Positions 1-10,499 of a stretch of 64,000 nt of DNA are shown piece by piece. The notes under the pieces are model-generated. The model was not told where the DNA came from and did no database searches. It saw only the letters and a list, made by a program, of their open reading frames with translations. The translations under genes and the position numbers were made by a program. Numbering within the stretch: position 1 is the stretch's first letter; the number at the start of each line of letters is the position of its first letter. Source of the stretch: Sweltsa coloradensis (Eukaryota; Arthropoda; Insecta; Plecoptera; Chloroperlidae); the NCBI GenBank assembly GCA_024449915.1, contig JAMZAV010001829.1, forward strand, positions 148,283 to 212,282. Reading direction: 5' to 3'.

Positions 1-1609
1 CACAACACCCTAACCAAACCCGTGGGAGGGCCACGAGAAGCAAAATTTTGCAAAGCATGTTGTCATCATCAGCAAGGTTACTTCACACCCATTCATACTG
101 AGCCACCCATCAGCACAACCAGTAAAAGGGGGGTTCCCTCCCAACTCTAGTGCTTGGGAGCAAAACATCCTGAATCACCCTGGATTTGGGAAACCCAAAA
201 GGGGTTTGGGTTTGGGTTTGGGAGTTAAAATTTTTAAACAATAATGGTTTACAAAAATAATAACCAATCACTTTTTAAATGAAAAAATACTTCTACAGCT
301 TTGTAAGGGGCTTTCCCGGGTAAAGCCAACTTTTTTTGAGTTTTTGATAAAATTACGATTACAAAAAACCTGTTGTTGGGGAAAAACAAAAAAAATCAAT
401 CTCAAAAATTTTTATCTTTTTTTTCTAAGGGAAATTTAAACTAGATAAATTTTTTTTAATCTATCATCTAAAAATTTTAGAGAAATTTTCTTTACCCAGA
501 TAAAAAAAATTATCTAGTCCCCAACACTGCGGGCCACCAATGCCAAAAAAGACATGTAAATTGTGGGGACTGAGAATTCGAGCAGCGTTGAAAGGGTTTT
601 TTTAGTTCCAAAAACCCAAACAATGAGGCGGAATGGTTTTTTTAAGTGTTCCTACGACCACTTTTTGGGCCCGAGGCTTTGTAAACCCGTTTTTGTCCCC
701 CGTTCGATATTGTGTCGCGAAGAAGGGTAGATGGGTGGGCGCGATCCACTTCTTGACCCACCCCAAAATTCCCTAGATAAGACGTTCATCAAAAAAACCC
801 CACAGAGGACAGGGACTATTGGGCAAAAAATTTAAACAATCATTAATCACCTCACTGTCAGTCATTTTTACGTTTTTTTTTTACTCCCGCTTTCGAAAAA
901 CTGGCTGTAAAGAAAAGAAAGTAAAATAGGTTGAATAAAAAAAATTTTAAATTTTTGATTCCTTAATTGCGAAGTTCTAATTATAAAAATTTTCAAATAT
1001 ATAAACCCAAATTTGTTAATCGGGGATCTGTTTATTGCCAAAAACAAAACAAAATTACTTACATTGAAAACAATAGTTTAGACACTATGAGATTCCCAGT
1101 AAAACACTGCATAGGGAGGGGGTATTTTGCCCCCTTAAAAATCAACCCCGAAAGTCCTTTCTGGGTTTTCCCTTGTTTGACTGACTGGGCACGACAAATA
1201 AACTTTTCTAAGGAAAATAAATTATTGTGTCTAGAAAATCAATTCCAAGTCTCCTCGATGTATCTTTTATCTTCACCACCCCAGATTTAGTTATTTAAGG
1301 CTATAATATCATCCTCTAAGTGATATTTTAAAAGTCAAATGAAGATGACCTGAAATTATGGCAATGCCCCGGGTTTGTTTTTTGAAAGGTTTCCCCCAAA
1401 AGCGGGGACCTGCTGTCTTTGAATGTGGGACTCTGCACATTGCGACCAAACTGGCGAAGCATACGTCATGGAAGGTCATATGATAGAGAGGTGTACAGAC
1501 AAAGTTTAGTTTTAGGCCTGGTGAAAGGTACTACTCCTTTCTACACACCCCTTGATGATAGAAAACATAAAAAGTTAAAAACCATGATTATTTGAGTTTG
1601 TTTTTTCAG
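1..1609. other. Unassigned upstream intron or intergenic DNA, poor sequence quality
   Basis: No coding exon, RNA or mobile element could be recognised. The stretch is full of lengthened homopolymers (runs of A, T, G and C of 5-9 bases), suggesting consensus errors rather than biology. If the MIC60 assignment downstream is right, this is intron sequence and earlier exons may be hidden or damaged here. The 3' end, a T-rich tract followed by CAG at 1607-1609, serves as the splice acceptor of the exon at 1610. Confidence 0.5.
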
Positions 1610-1771
1610 GTGGAGCGTATTGCGAGACAAGTGGCGCTTGTTCCGGAAGGCGGTGGCAACATTCCATTGTTCCTTCTCTCATACCTTCAGAGCTTCCTGC
1701 TCATCCGAGCCGTCAGTCCGATACCCCAGGCGGAGTTTTGGGGGTCACCGGTCAACTTGCTGACCTCCAAC
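1610..1771 (+). CDS. IMMT-like: MIC60 (mitofilin/IMMT) internal exon
   Basis: This exon encodes part of the C-terminal mitofilin domain of MIC60, the inner-membrane organiser of mitochondrial cristae junctions (MICOS complex). A polypyrimidine tract plus CAG precedes 1610, and the frame reads VERIARQVALVPEGG, then LLSYLQSFLL, then SPVNLLTSN. That matches the family pattern of an arginine-rich helix, a glycine turn and an LSYLQS segment just before the final helices. A GT at 1772-1773 would make a phase-0 donor, though its context is weak. The last exon starts in phase 2, so a short exon is expected between them; I could not find it. The residues FWG before SPVN may reflect local sequence errors. 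The match is from memory of the vertebrate protein, not a database search. Later frame from 1772 to 1954 is probably intron read-through. Confidence 0.72.
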
Positions 1772-3469
1772 GTACGAACCCCCCTCTTTCAGAGAAACAA
1801 AGGGAGGATCTTTTTTGGTACTAAGATAAAATGGGGTAGGTCGAGGGGTTTGGTTCCGGAAGGGTATGGATTATGGGAAACAAATAAACTGGGGTTTCCT
1901 TTTTTTAACGGATATTATCGATATTTACTGAGCGAAACAGATCAATGGATTTAGTCAATTTGTGGATATTTTGTTTACAATATTTTTAATACAAATTAGC
2001 CCAAGAAGACTCAAATTTATGACATGTGTTATATTTTCTATGCATATTTAATATTTATGTTAATTTGAATCTATGCGGGCTAATTTGCATTGAAAATATT
2101 GAAGGCGGGGTGATAATCGACTCAATTTTTTATGGGGGTGGAGTACTGTTATGTTGTTGCTGTTGTTGTTGTTGTTGTTGTTGTTGTATTGTCCTGTGTA
2201 AAACCTTTGAACCTACTTGTATAATGGCCACTGGTCTGTGAATCAAGTTGGATAGACACAAGTTAGATAGACGAAACAGCCTTGGAACAACCAAGATCCA
2301 AAAAAAGGAAGATGGTGGCTAGGAATTTAATTTCCCTTTGTTTTTGTTTGTCAAGTGTGGATTATGTCATTTATGTGATATTTTCAAGAACTTGCAAAGT
2401 AACCACTAAACCCTAAATCCCCCGTCTCCCGGGCGGGCAAAACAGGGGGGGGTTTGGGGGGGTAGCATGCAATGCGGATAGCAAAGTGAAACAATGACGG
2501 GGGGGGAACAAATTTTGGGAAAAATTATTCTTTTTTTTTTTTTAATATTAAAAATTTTGGGGGGTTTATTTTTTTAGAAAAATTTTGGGGGGGAAATGGG
2601 TTTCCCGGGAATAGTAGCTGTGGGGGAGGGGGGGGGGGAAAAGTCTAAATCGGATTAGAAAACCCAAACAAGTTACCCCAAAAAAGGGCCCAAATAAAAT
2701 AAAATATTTTGAAATTTTTTTAGTATTACAATAAAAAAATTGGGGGGGGAAAGGGGGGGGGTGGGGGGGGAGTAAATGAAATTTGGGAGGGGCATAGGGA
2801 GCTAAAAGTTTAAAAATCAGAGGAAGGGAGGGGGTGGGGGGAAGAGTAAGTGACATTGGAAGGGGGTCATAGGTAGCTAAATGTTTAATGTCAAAAAAAT
2901 CCAAAACCCAAATTTCCTAAAAGGTTTAAAAATTTTATTTTTGGGGATTGGGGGAGTTGGACATGGGGGGAGGGGGGAGTTTTGGGAAAGGGGGGAAAAG
3001 GGGAAATCTGTAAGGGGTTTTGGTTTAAAGTCCCAAAGGGTTTTAAAGGATCCAACAAAATTAACAGTGGAAGAAAAAATTTTTCATTTTTTATTTGTTT
3101 TGTTTTTTGGGCCCGAAAAAAATGTGGGAGGTGGGTTTTCCAAAGATTTACTTTGGGAAGGGAGGGGGGGGGTCATGGAGCATTGTCAAATTTTGGATGA
3201 AATCTGACAAAATTACCATTTAGAGAAATAAAATATTGAACTTGGCCGTAGTTTTTTTTTAATTTTAAAAATTTTTTACGAATCTATGGGGGATGGGGAA
3301 AAAATGGGGGTAAAAATCCAAAAAAAATTCCCAAAAAAGGGGAAGAAAATTTTGATTTTTTTATCCCAAAATTTTGATTTTAAATAGTATTTCATGGCAA
3401 AACAAGGGTTTATTAATAACTAAGTGATTAATTGAGTAAAATCAAATTGTTCTTAAGATAAATAAATTC
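1772..3469. other. MIC60 intron, low-complexity and poor-quality sequence
   Basis: Contains a GTT/GTTGTT microsatellite at about 2150-2188 and long G-rich and T-rich runs at about 2440-3400. Open frames here are rich in Cys, Gly, Pro and Phe purely because of the homopolymers. No gene or element ends were recognised. The missing short MIC60 exon could lie here and be obscured by consensus errors. Confidence 0.5.
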
Positions 3470-3477
3470 ATAATTAG

Positions 3478-4714
3478 TAGGGGTCTGCGGGTACCCGAAA
3501 TTTCGGGTTATTTCGGGTTTTGAAGCATACCCGAAATTCGGACTTTTATAAATGTAAATCGGGTATTTTTCGGGTAGGCCTAGGCCTAAATTACTTACCA
3601 CCTTGGACCCTTAAACCGTCAAAAAACGTTCGCGAAATGGAGCAAAATAAGACTGTGTTTACTTTTAAGGCGAAATACAGCCAGTTCTATTGTTTTTCAC
3701 GACATTTGGGCGAAATCGGCAGTTTTTCCCCCATTTTCCAAGCATGTACTATGTTCTCGCGAAAAAATAGGCCACTTGAACAGCTGTTGAGCTGCTGGTG
3801 ACGTCACACCTCACAGGGTCGGCAACATAACAAATACAAACTATAGAAACTTTGTTTCTTGATCTTCGAAGTACCAACATTTGAAACTTTACAGCGGCAA
3901 AAACGGCAGGAAATATGAAAATACACGAAATTTGAAAAAATAATTTGAAACAATTGAATTTTTTAGGCAAAATTGATCATTTATTTTGAGTTCTAATACT
4001 AGAATTAAAGATTCTTCTGTGACAAAATAAAGACTTTTTATTTACTTTTTATTTCACATCAATTATTGCTTTATATCCAACTTTTCTTTATTCTATATGA
4101 GTTCTTAATCTATAGTAGGGCATGCTATTGTTTTGCATCTACTCTACTTTAACATAAACACTGTGTTTATCGTTATTAATCAATTAATGAATCATCATAT
4201 ATCAATATAATCAATCATCATACTTATCAATATGAATATCCATATCAATTATTAATTATGCTTTATATCCAACTATTCTTTCTTCTAACACTGTGTATAT
4301 CATTATAATTACTATCACTTTTATTATTAATTATTAAATATAGACTATTCTCTTTCTCTGCAAAGAGTTTTACTTGTGCACTGTACTAGTCTAAGTGAAT
4401 AAAAATATCTATCTATATTTGCTATTTTTCAGGGTCCCTAAAATGAATTTGAATATTTAATTGTTAATTGTTTTACTTTTTTGTAAGTTTAATTCAGGGT
4501 GAGGCCATGGGCTTTGAACCACATTGTAAAGAGTCCTGTGACCAAACCCCGATCATGCGAACCTGGTGGAGAGTCCGGGCGAACCAGATTGGCATTGTTC
4601 TATTGAAATTGCAGTTATTTTCTTTACCCGAACCCGACCCAAAACCTGTAGTTATTATGACTACCCGAACCCGAACCCGCCCCGAACTTAAAAAGTACTA
4701 CCCGCAGACCCTTA
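3478..4714. mobile_element. Non-autonomous hAT DNA transposon with 8-bp TSD
   Basis: The ends are inverted repeats: GGGTCTGCGGGTA near 3481 and its complement TACCCGCAGACCC near 4700-4712, about 16 bp with one mismatch. Both sides carry the direct repeat ATAATTAG (3470-3477 and 4715-4722), an 8-bp target duplication as made by hAT transposases. Subterminal DNA on both sides is rich in ACCCGAA / TTCGGGT motifs, typical of repeated transposase-binding sites. No transposase frame is present, so mobilisation would have to be in trans. It sits inside the MIC60 intron. Orientation is undefined without coding sequence. Confidence 0.85.
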
Positions 4715-4732
4715 ATAATTAGAGTCTACCCA

Positions 4733-5290
4733 CTTAGTCATATACCCTAACTGATTTTCAGTGGGGAACATTAAACCAAAGCGACCAAGCCAACCCAACC
4801 CAACCCTGTAGGCCCCGAAATCGACGAATCCCCTTGGAGGTCAATTTTGATATTTTGAATTAATATTCATTGGATTTGATATGTTTTATGTTTTTATATG
4901 CTTTTAAATTTATTTGAGTCTATTACCTCAATGTAAAATGGCAGCAATGCTGTATTTGAGTGAATCAATAAATAAAAAAAGATCAATTTTTTTAATAGGA
5001 AATATTGCAATTAGTGGTATGGACTGGTGCGAACACACGCGGATCAACGTCAGAATCAACAAGGCCAATTCAGAGCAACTTATAACTTATAACTTATTAT
5101 GTGCCTCGTTGCTAAGACGGCTCTAAAGTCACCATTTACTAACTCCCAAGACAAGAACTGATGGACTTGAGTACAAATCAGAATTATTTTTTTTGCCTAG
5201 AGCCGGAATCGAACTCTGGACCTTCTGCATTGGAAGCAGAGACGCTATCCACTAGACCAACCTCTTTTTGTAAATCAGTTGTTAACTGAA
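4733..5290 (-). mobile_element. tRNA-derived SINE, copy 1
   Basis: On the minus strand the unit starts with a tRNA-like head (5197-5262) followed by a body shared with a plus-strand copy at 8209-8620. Shared body words include the region around ACTGATGGACTTGAGT and the stretch GGTATGGACTG. The tail ends near the region matching AACTGATTTTCAGTGGGG at about 4749-4765. About 100 bp of this copy (4830-4930) is not in the other copy and is probably a later insertion. Confidence 0.65.
5197..5262 (-). tRNA. tRNA-like SINE head (anticodon-position CCA), not a functional gene
   Basis: The minus strand shows an A-box-like GGTCTAGTGGATAGC, a 5-bp anticodon stem TCTGC/GCAGA around loop TTCCAAT, and a B box GTTCGATTCC. 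The loop puts CCA in the anticodon position. The acceptor stem is poor and the element continues directly into the SINE body, so this is the internal Pol III promoter of a retroposon rather than a tRNA gene. Confidence 0.65.
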
Positions 5291-5299
5291 AAGGATACG

Positions 5300-5938
5300 T
5301 TATGCAAATAAAATAAATCGGATCATTAAAAGGAAAATATTTGGTCTACTGTTCTTACTTCTTTTCTTAGTTAGATACATATTTAATAGTAACTCAACTC
5401 TTTTTAAGAGCTTTTCTCAAACTAAATGTTTGAACAAAAGTCATTTTTTGAAGTGTTTTGTTTTAATACATTGTTGTTGTAATATTAGTAGAGATCATTG
5501 ATACTAAACACCTATTGTAGGCTAGATACGCAGTCTCCAATACCTCCGCAAAGGCGCGAGCATAGCAAATTGAAGAGTCAATCTGCCATCAACAAAATGG
5601 CGATTTGGCGTTTTAATTTATGCTTTTTTAATGCATTTAAGAATGAAGATGACAGAGAACACGTTTTGTCGCTGGGATTTTGATTGACAGGGGGTGTGAA
5701 AGTAAAGTAGGACTGTACTTTTGCTCCTACGTCAGCAAGTTTTGGGCCAATCATGGGTAGGTTTCTAGTTTCTGTGCAGTAGTCTTTTGTTATTTCAAAT
5801 ATTTATTGACAAGCAGTGAGCTATTCAGCTAGCTGGACTGCCGAGGGTTTACAACCAATTTTGTGGAACTCCAAGTCTGTCACTCTTAGCCTATTATGAA
5901 CACAATAGCCTCAATGTACCTGATCTGCTTCGGGAGCG
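5300..5938. other. MIC60 intron, nothing recognised
   Basis: AT-rich DNA without element ends, RNA motifs or plausible exons that I can support. A short open frame at 5498-5683 has no recognisable product. Confidence 0.5.
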
Positions 5939-6775
5939 TCTTCACCCATTTCAAATCTATTGCGATGAAAATAATTTATTCAGCGGAATATTTTTTTTTA
6001 ATTGCCAATATTTAATAACGTGTTCAAATGAGTAGCTTGAGTTTTAAAATGCGTTTTTTTTCCCTAGTGTCTACGATCAAAACTGACTGAAAATATAAAG
6101 ATTACTTTTTTATTATTAAAATATATTATAGAAGCATTATCCGTAACTCAGTCAGTTTTTATCGTAGAATTTCGTTCAAAAAAATGACATTCAAGATACA
6201 CGCTTAATATTTTAACAACGGTTTTAGATATTTGCAATTAAACAAAAAAACATCAATACATAAATGTATAAATAGAACAATAGAACTGGAAGAGAAGACA
6301 GCAGGTCGAAAAACCCCAGCTTCCTGAGAACTTCCTCCAAAGATTCCACCCATAGATAACAAAAACACACTGGACCCTGCTAAATAAAGAGGAGCGCCTT
6401 CACCCATTTCAAATCTATTGTGATGAAAATAATTTATTCAGCAAAATATTTTTTTTTTTTATTGCAAATATTAAATAACGTGGTTCAAATGTGTAGCTTG
6501 AGTTATGAAATGCGTTTTTTTCCCTAGTTTCTACGATCAAAACTGACTGAAATATAAAGATTACTTTTTTATTATTAAAATATATTATAGAAGCATTATC
6601 CGTAACTCAGTCAGTTTTTATCATAGAATTTCGTCCAAAAAAATGAAATTCCAGACACGCGCTTAATATTTTAACATTATTAGATATTTGCAATTAAACA
6701 AAAAATATAAAAAAATAAATAGAACAATAGAACAGGAAGAGAATACAGCAGGTATAAAACCCTCAGCTTCTAGGA
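5939..6775. repeat. Tandem duplication of about 460 bp carrying a hairpin module
   Basis: The sequence beginning CTTCACCCATTTCAAATC occurs at about 5940 and again at about 6398, and the following approximately 370 bp match closely. Each copy holds an inverted pair, ACGATCAAAACTGACTGA and its near-complement TCAGTCAGTTTTTATCGT, separated by about 70 bp of AT-rich DNA that includes ATTAAAATATATTATAG. The inverted pair looks like the TIRs of a very small MITE or a stable hairpin, carried along when the larger unit was duplicated. The second copy ends near 6770. Confidence 0.75.
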
Positions 6776-8208
6776 TGGTCTATTTTACGACTACACGCGA
6801 CAACCCTTCAATATGCATTTACAGTAGAGTGTGGGGGGGGGGGGAGAATTGACGAAGGAAATATGCACACAGAGAGTGTTTAGTGTTGTTTTATCTCCAT
6901 GCATCACCCTCACGTCTCGATAAGCACCGTTGCCAAAATATGAGACGCAACGCCGAAATATTATCAAAGTCATCACAAAGAGTGAATGAGTTGGTAAATA
7001 GGTAGTTGGAATGAAATTCATTGCAATCAATTTCTTGTAATTTCTTATCTGTGACCATACTTTTATTGTACTAATTATAAAAAAGCAAACATCAGGGGAT
7101 TTAATTTCGTAATTGACTACAAATTAGAACAAATCTCAACAATTTTTTTTAACTGATAAATACGCCATATGCAATGCGTAAACTCCGGGACAAATACAAT
7201 TGTTACTATCGGTATATATTTTTATATATATATAGGCAGGATTATTTACGATATAAATTTTGTTGGTACCAAATCAACTCCACCCCACCCCCACCCCCCT
7301 CCCCCGATACCCCAGACCACACCACACCACATAACCATACAACGCTCATCGACTTGTGAACTTGGTTCAAGACTTCAGGAGTGCTTCAGGACAAGGTTTG
7401 TTTTTTTCAAGTTTCATGTCCTGCATGATTGTTGAATAGCAGGTATAATGTTTACAAATCTGCAAGCTAGCCAGCCACCCTTTCTTGTGGAATGACTGGT
7501 CTCTCTCACTCTCTCTCTCTCTCTGTCCGTGCTTCTCGCTCGCGCGCCCAAGAAACATGCAGACTGTTGTGGTAGTTCAGAGACATTGCTATAGAGGGCA
7601 CAACTTTCGCACCAAATTTTATCCAATTTTACATTTAAGATTATCGCTTGTCATTAAGTTACGGCTACGAAATTCGTAATACTTTCTAATTAGAACCCCC
7701 AAATAGATGCCCTTTGAATTTTTCGTTAGTATTTGGTCCCATTAAAAAGTTGTTTTTAAAAATTATTTGCTGATAAGCCAACGAGATTTTAAGAAATCTG
7801 AACAATACACACTCATTTGACAAAAGTTCTCTGTACGAGAAAAAAAAATCATCGGTATTGATCTATTGGTCTAATAGTTATATACAATTTACTTTACCAC
7901 TACAAAATCAACAGTCCTCCTTCCTCTTAAGTATTTTACTGGATTGTTTGATATGGTTTTAGCTTGTGCAGCATGATATTGAACAAACAGAAACAATAAG
8001 AAGTTATTGCATAAGGAAATTTAGTAATCATTTGATGTTAGGCTAGATGGCTTACCTGTCACCTGGCGGCAATCTTGAGAACTATTTGGGCTACAAATTG
8101 CTCCCATTTGATTAACATGCGAACTTCCATATTCAAAATGGCTTCAAATTGTCACGGAAGTGGATTAATGACTGCTGATCTAGCCTACAATAGGTGTTTA
8201 ATATCTCG
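6776..8208. other. MIC60 intron with simple repeats
   Basis: Contains a G run at about 6833-6844, a pyrimidine-rich CCCCACCC tract at about 7280-7315, and a CT microsatellite at about 7500-7525. Short Pro-rich and Ser/Leu-rich frames here are products of those simple repeats. No gene or mobile element boundary was identified. Confidence 0.5.
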
Positions 8209-8620
8209 TGGCTCGTTGGTCTTGTTGTTAGCGTATCTGCTTCCAATGCAGAAGGTCCAGGGTTCGATTCCCGCTAAGTCAGAAGTTTTTTAACTTCTGA
8301 TTTGGACTTAAGTCCATCAGTTCTTGTCTTAGGAGTTTGTAAACGGTGACTTTGGAGCCGTCCTAACAACGAAGCACATAATAAATTTCAGAGTTGTTCT
8401 GAATCGGCCTTGTTGATTTTGGCGTTGATTCGCGGGTGTTTGCACTGTCCATACCACTGATTGCTATATTTCCTATTAAAAATATCGATCTTTGGTTGGT
8501 TATCGCTCACTCGTCGATTGCGTCGGGGCCTGCAGGGTTGGCTTGGTCGCTTTGATTTAAAGTCCCCCACTGAAAATCAGTTATATAACTGAATGGGTAG
8601 ACTAAATAAAATTTATTTAT
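8209..8620 (+). mobile_element. tRNA-derived SINE, copy 2
   Basis: The tRNA-like head at 8210-8282 has the loop TTCCAAT in a TCTGC/GCAGA stem and the B box GGTTCGATTCC. It is followed by a body matching copy 1 in inverse orientation, ending at about 8575-8600 with the shared ACTGAAAATCAGTTATATAAC region. The tail is an ATTTATTTATTT-type run, as expected for target-primed retroposition. Copy 1 lies about 3 kb away in opposite orientation within the same intron. Confidence 0.75.
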
Positions 8621-9070
8621 TTTATTTATTTATGCCCAACGATATGAAAATCCATTATCGATATCGAAAAAAATGGCCAAACGATATTGATATATATCGA
8701 TATTTTCCCTCCAATTTTTAAATATAGTTTCCAAGGCAGTTCCCCCAACATGTGCGTCTTCCCATCGCCATGCCCACTGTATGACGCCAGTTCGAACCGT
8801 GCCGTGCCGAGTGCACTCTAGGCAGCAGCAGACGACGCGATGTCGACTGGATACTGCAGAATTACTCGATGCCGAAGCTACACAAAACCAAATCTTTTCA
8901 TTTTTTACGCGTTTTAACGCAATTTTGGTACTTTGAAATATCGTGATGTAGAAAACGAATATCTATATTGAAATTAATTGTGTGTATCGATATCGATGAG
9001 CAACCTTAAATACGTACTATTAGTATTTCAAATATTATTTAACTATAACTTTTAAATGTCTCCTACCGTG
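8621..9070. repeat. AT-rich repeat with many TATCGATA-type palindromes
   Basis: ATCGATAT and its variants occur in clusters at about 8655-8705 and 8937-8995, flanking a GC-richer core at about 8750-8890. The clustered palindromes at both sides resemble the subterminal region of a DNA transposon, but I could not define ends or a target duplication. Confidence 0.35.
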
Positions 9071-9566
9071 ATGACATTTTATATTATCGGTTGTTCGTAG
9101 CGGCGGTTCAAGGTAGATTCAGCAGTGCCACGGTAGTTAGGAGGCAATAGATTAAAACATCCCAACAACTTCACAGGGATCACTGTTTTGTCCCAGCCAT
9201 GCATGGGATCCTGTTCTAAGTCAGTCACTAACTAGAAACAGTACAGTGTAAAGAATCAACCTATTGAGGAAGTTATCATAGACCAGTCCAAGGATTGTGC
9301 CGGTTCAGAGGAGATGTCTGGGGTGGAAGACTAAGAAATAGGAAATTGTCTAGCAAATGATAATTGACAGTGAATTTAGGAAGCTTTTAGGTAACCAATC
9401 AAAAACTTTATAGTAACAATAGAAAAAACAATAACAAAACAGAGGAATTTCACAAACTTCATATATCATATTTCAGTCCTGAAGAAGAAGATAATATGGT
9501 CTTCGAAACGTCGAGAAAGTATCACTACCGCCGCTACGAAACAACCCGATAAATATAAAATGTCAT
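9071..9566. mobile_element. 496-bp unit with inverted termini
   Basis: The left end ATGACATTTTATATT followed by ATCGG, TTGTTCGTAGCGGCGG recurs as an inverted copy at 9523-9566, about 40 bp with small indels. The interior shows a CTGAAGA...GAAACG stem-loop motif at 9479-9508. No coding capacity and no clear target duplication. It may be a retroelement fragment in a terminal-inverted arrangement, or a MITE-like unit. Confidence 0.5.
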
Positions 9567-9850
9567 TTACTTAACTGTTAGTTCATTGCTGTATCTGCAT
9601 CTATGTAAGTAGATTTATTTAGTTGTCCTCCTTTGTAAATTAAATTTTTAACTGAATATGATAGAAGTTTAAATTAAAAAAATTTAAAAAAAAAAGATAT
9701 AAAATAACAAAACAAACATGAAACCTGACACATATAATTTAATTCTAAGAATACGGTAAAAATAATAATTAATATTTTTTCATGTAACCGGTTCTACTAG
9801 TTTCTTATTTATCTTCTTAAAATGCCATAGGAAGTTCTACAACTTTATTG

Positions 9851-10171
9851 TTGATTGGATTGATTGGATATTGCTTAACGTCTCATATTTATGCAACTTG
9901 GCTAATCGTGACGAAGGGAGGGACGAAGGGGTGATGCGGGGGGACAAAGGGTGGACAGGCCTGTGCTGGTCAGAACCAGCCACAAGCGTATGGGGAGGGC
10001 AGGGGTTCCCCCACGTTGTGGTCGTCTCCGTCTGTGTCATCTCTGTCCGTGTGTCCATTGTCGTTGCCGTCGTGGAGGTAGTCAAAGGGAAGGGGAAAGT
10101 TCCCCGACGACGACCCAGAGCTCGCCATTAGTTTCATGGAGTAAAATTCCCCTAATCACGGGCCAAACCAC
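9851..10171 (+). mobile_element. SINE-like repeat (family V), copy 1
   Basis: The unit begins with a TTGATTGGATTGATTGG repeat, then ATTGCTTAACGTCTCAT, and ends at CACGGGCCAAACCAC. A second full copy lies inverted at 21058-21371, and a partial copy starts at 14191. A related copy with a different 3' half lies at 46166-46411. No protein and no obvious tRNA head are visible. The Val/Arg-rich open frames over it are by-products of its GC-rich sequence. It ends about 100 bp before the last MIC60 exon. Confidence 0.7.
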
Positions 10172-10271
10172 CAGAAGGTTGCGAGTTGGACTTTGATGGC
10201 CCATTTCACATCGGGTGGGCCATGTTGGCCCAGGTTTACTCACACCATGTAATGTTAAATGCCTGTTGCAG

Positions 10272-10449
10272 GTATTGGCTGGACCGGGGGGACTTCAGCA
10301 TGACGCTACGTTACATGAACCTGCTGAAAGGGGCGTCGCGGAGAGTGGCCTGCGACTGGATGAAAGAGGCGCGCATCCTGCTTGAGACCCAGCAAGCCGC
10401 CAACACACTGATGGCGCATGCCTCCGCCTCTGGCCTCCTATACTTATGA
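10272..10449 (+). CDS. IMMT-like: MIC60 (mitofilin/IMMT) terminal coding exon
   Basis: The exon encodes the last helices of the mitofilin domain, which lies in the intermembrane space and anchors MICOS at cristae junctions. After the acceptor (TGTTGCAG ending at 10271) the frame reads [37 protein letters not shown] and ends ASASGLLYL with TGA at 10447-10449. Vertebrate MIC60 ends with the same order: GD-L-A--FVNQLKG-SRRVAQDWL-EAR-TLET-Q and a short AYASA tail, so the identification is strong although made from memory. The first base completes a codon, so the preceding exon must end in phase 2. The frame stays open upstream of the splice site (to 10186), but that part has no homology and overlaps non-coding DNA. 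Confidence 0.9.
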
Positions 10450-10484
10450 ACAGTAGCAATTTCTAATTCCGAAAGAGAAATTGT

Positions 10485-10490
10485 AATAAA
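10485..10490 (+). promoter_or_regulatory. Polyadenylation signal AATAAA of the MIC60 gene
   Basis: A canonical AATAAA lies 36 bases after the MIC60 stop codon. With such a short 3' UTR this is the most plausible poly(A) signal; other AATAAA words in this AT-rich DNA are not positioned after a coding exon. Confidence 0.65.
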
Positions 10491-10499
10491 GTATGTGAA

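Noticed and set aside
2026..2241. Frame with a run of twelve cysteines
   Set aside because: Translation of the GTT/TGT microsatellite.
2566..3207. Pro-rich and Gly-rich frames on both strands
   Set aside because: Caused by G and T homopolymers in a poor-quality block; no conserved motif.
5197..5262. Functional tRNA-Trp gene
   Set aside because: Acceptor stem does not pair and the sequence continues into a SINE body shared with a second copy.
9837..10196. Three overlapping frames of 81-86 codons
   Set aside because: They lie in the GC-rich family-V repeat, recur in its other copy, and have no domain.
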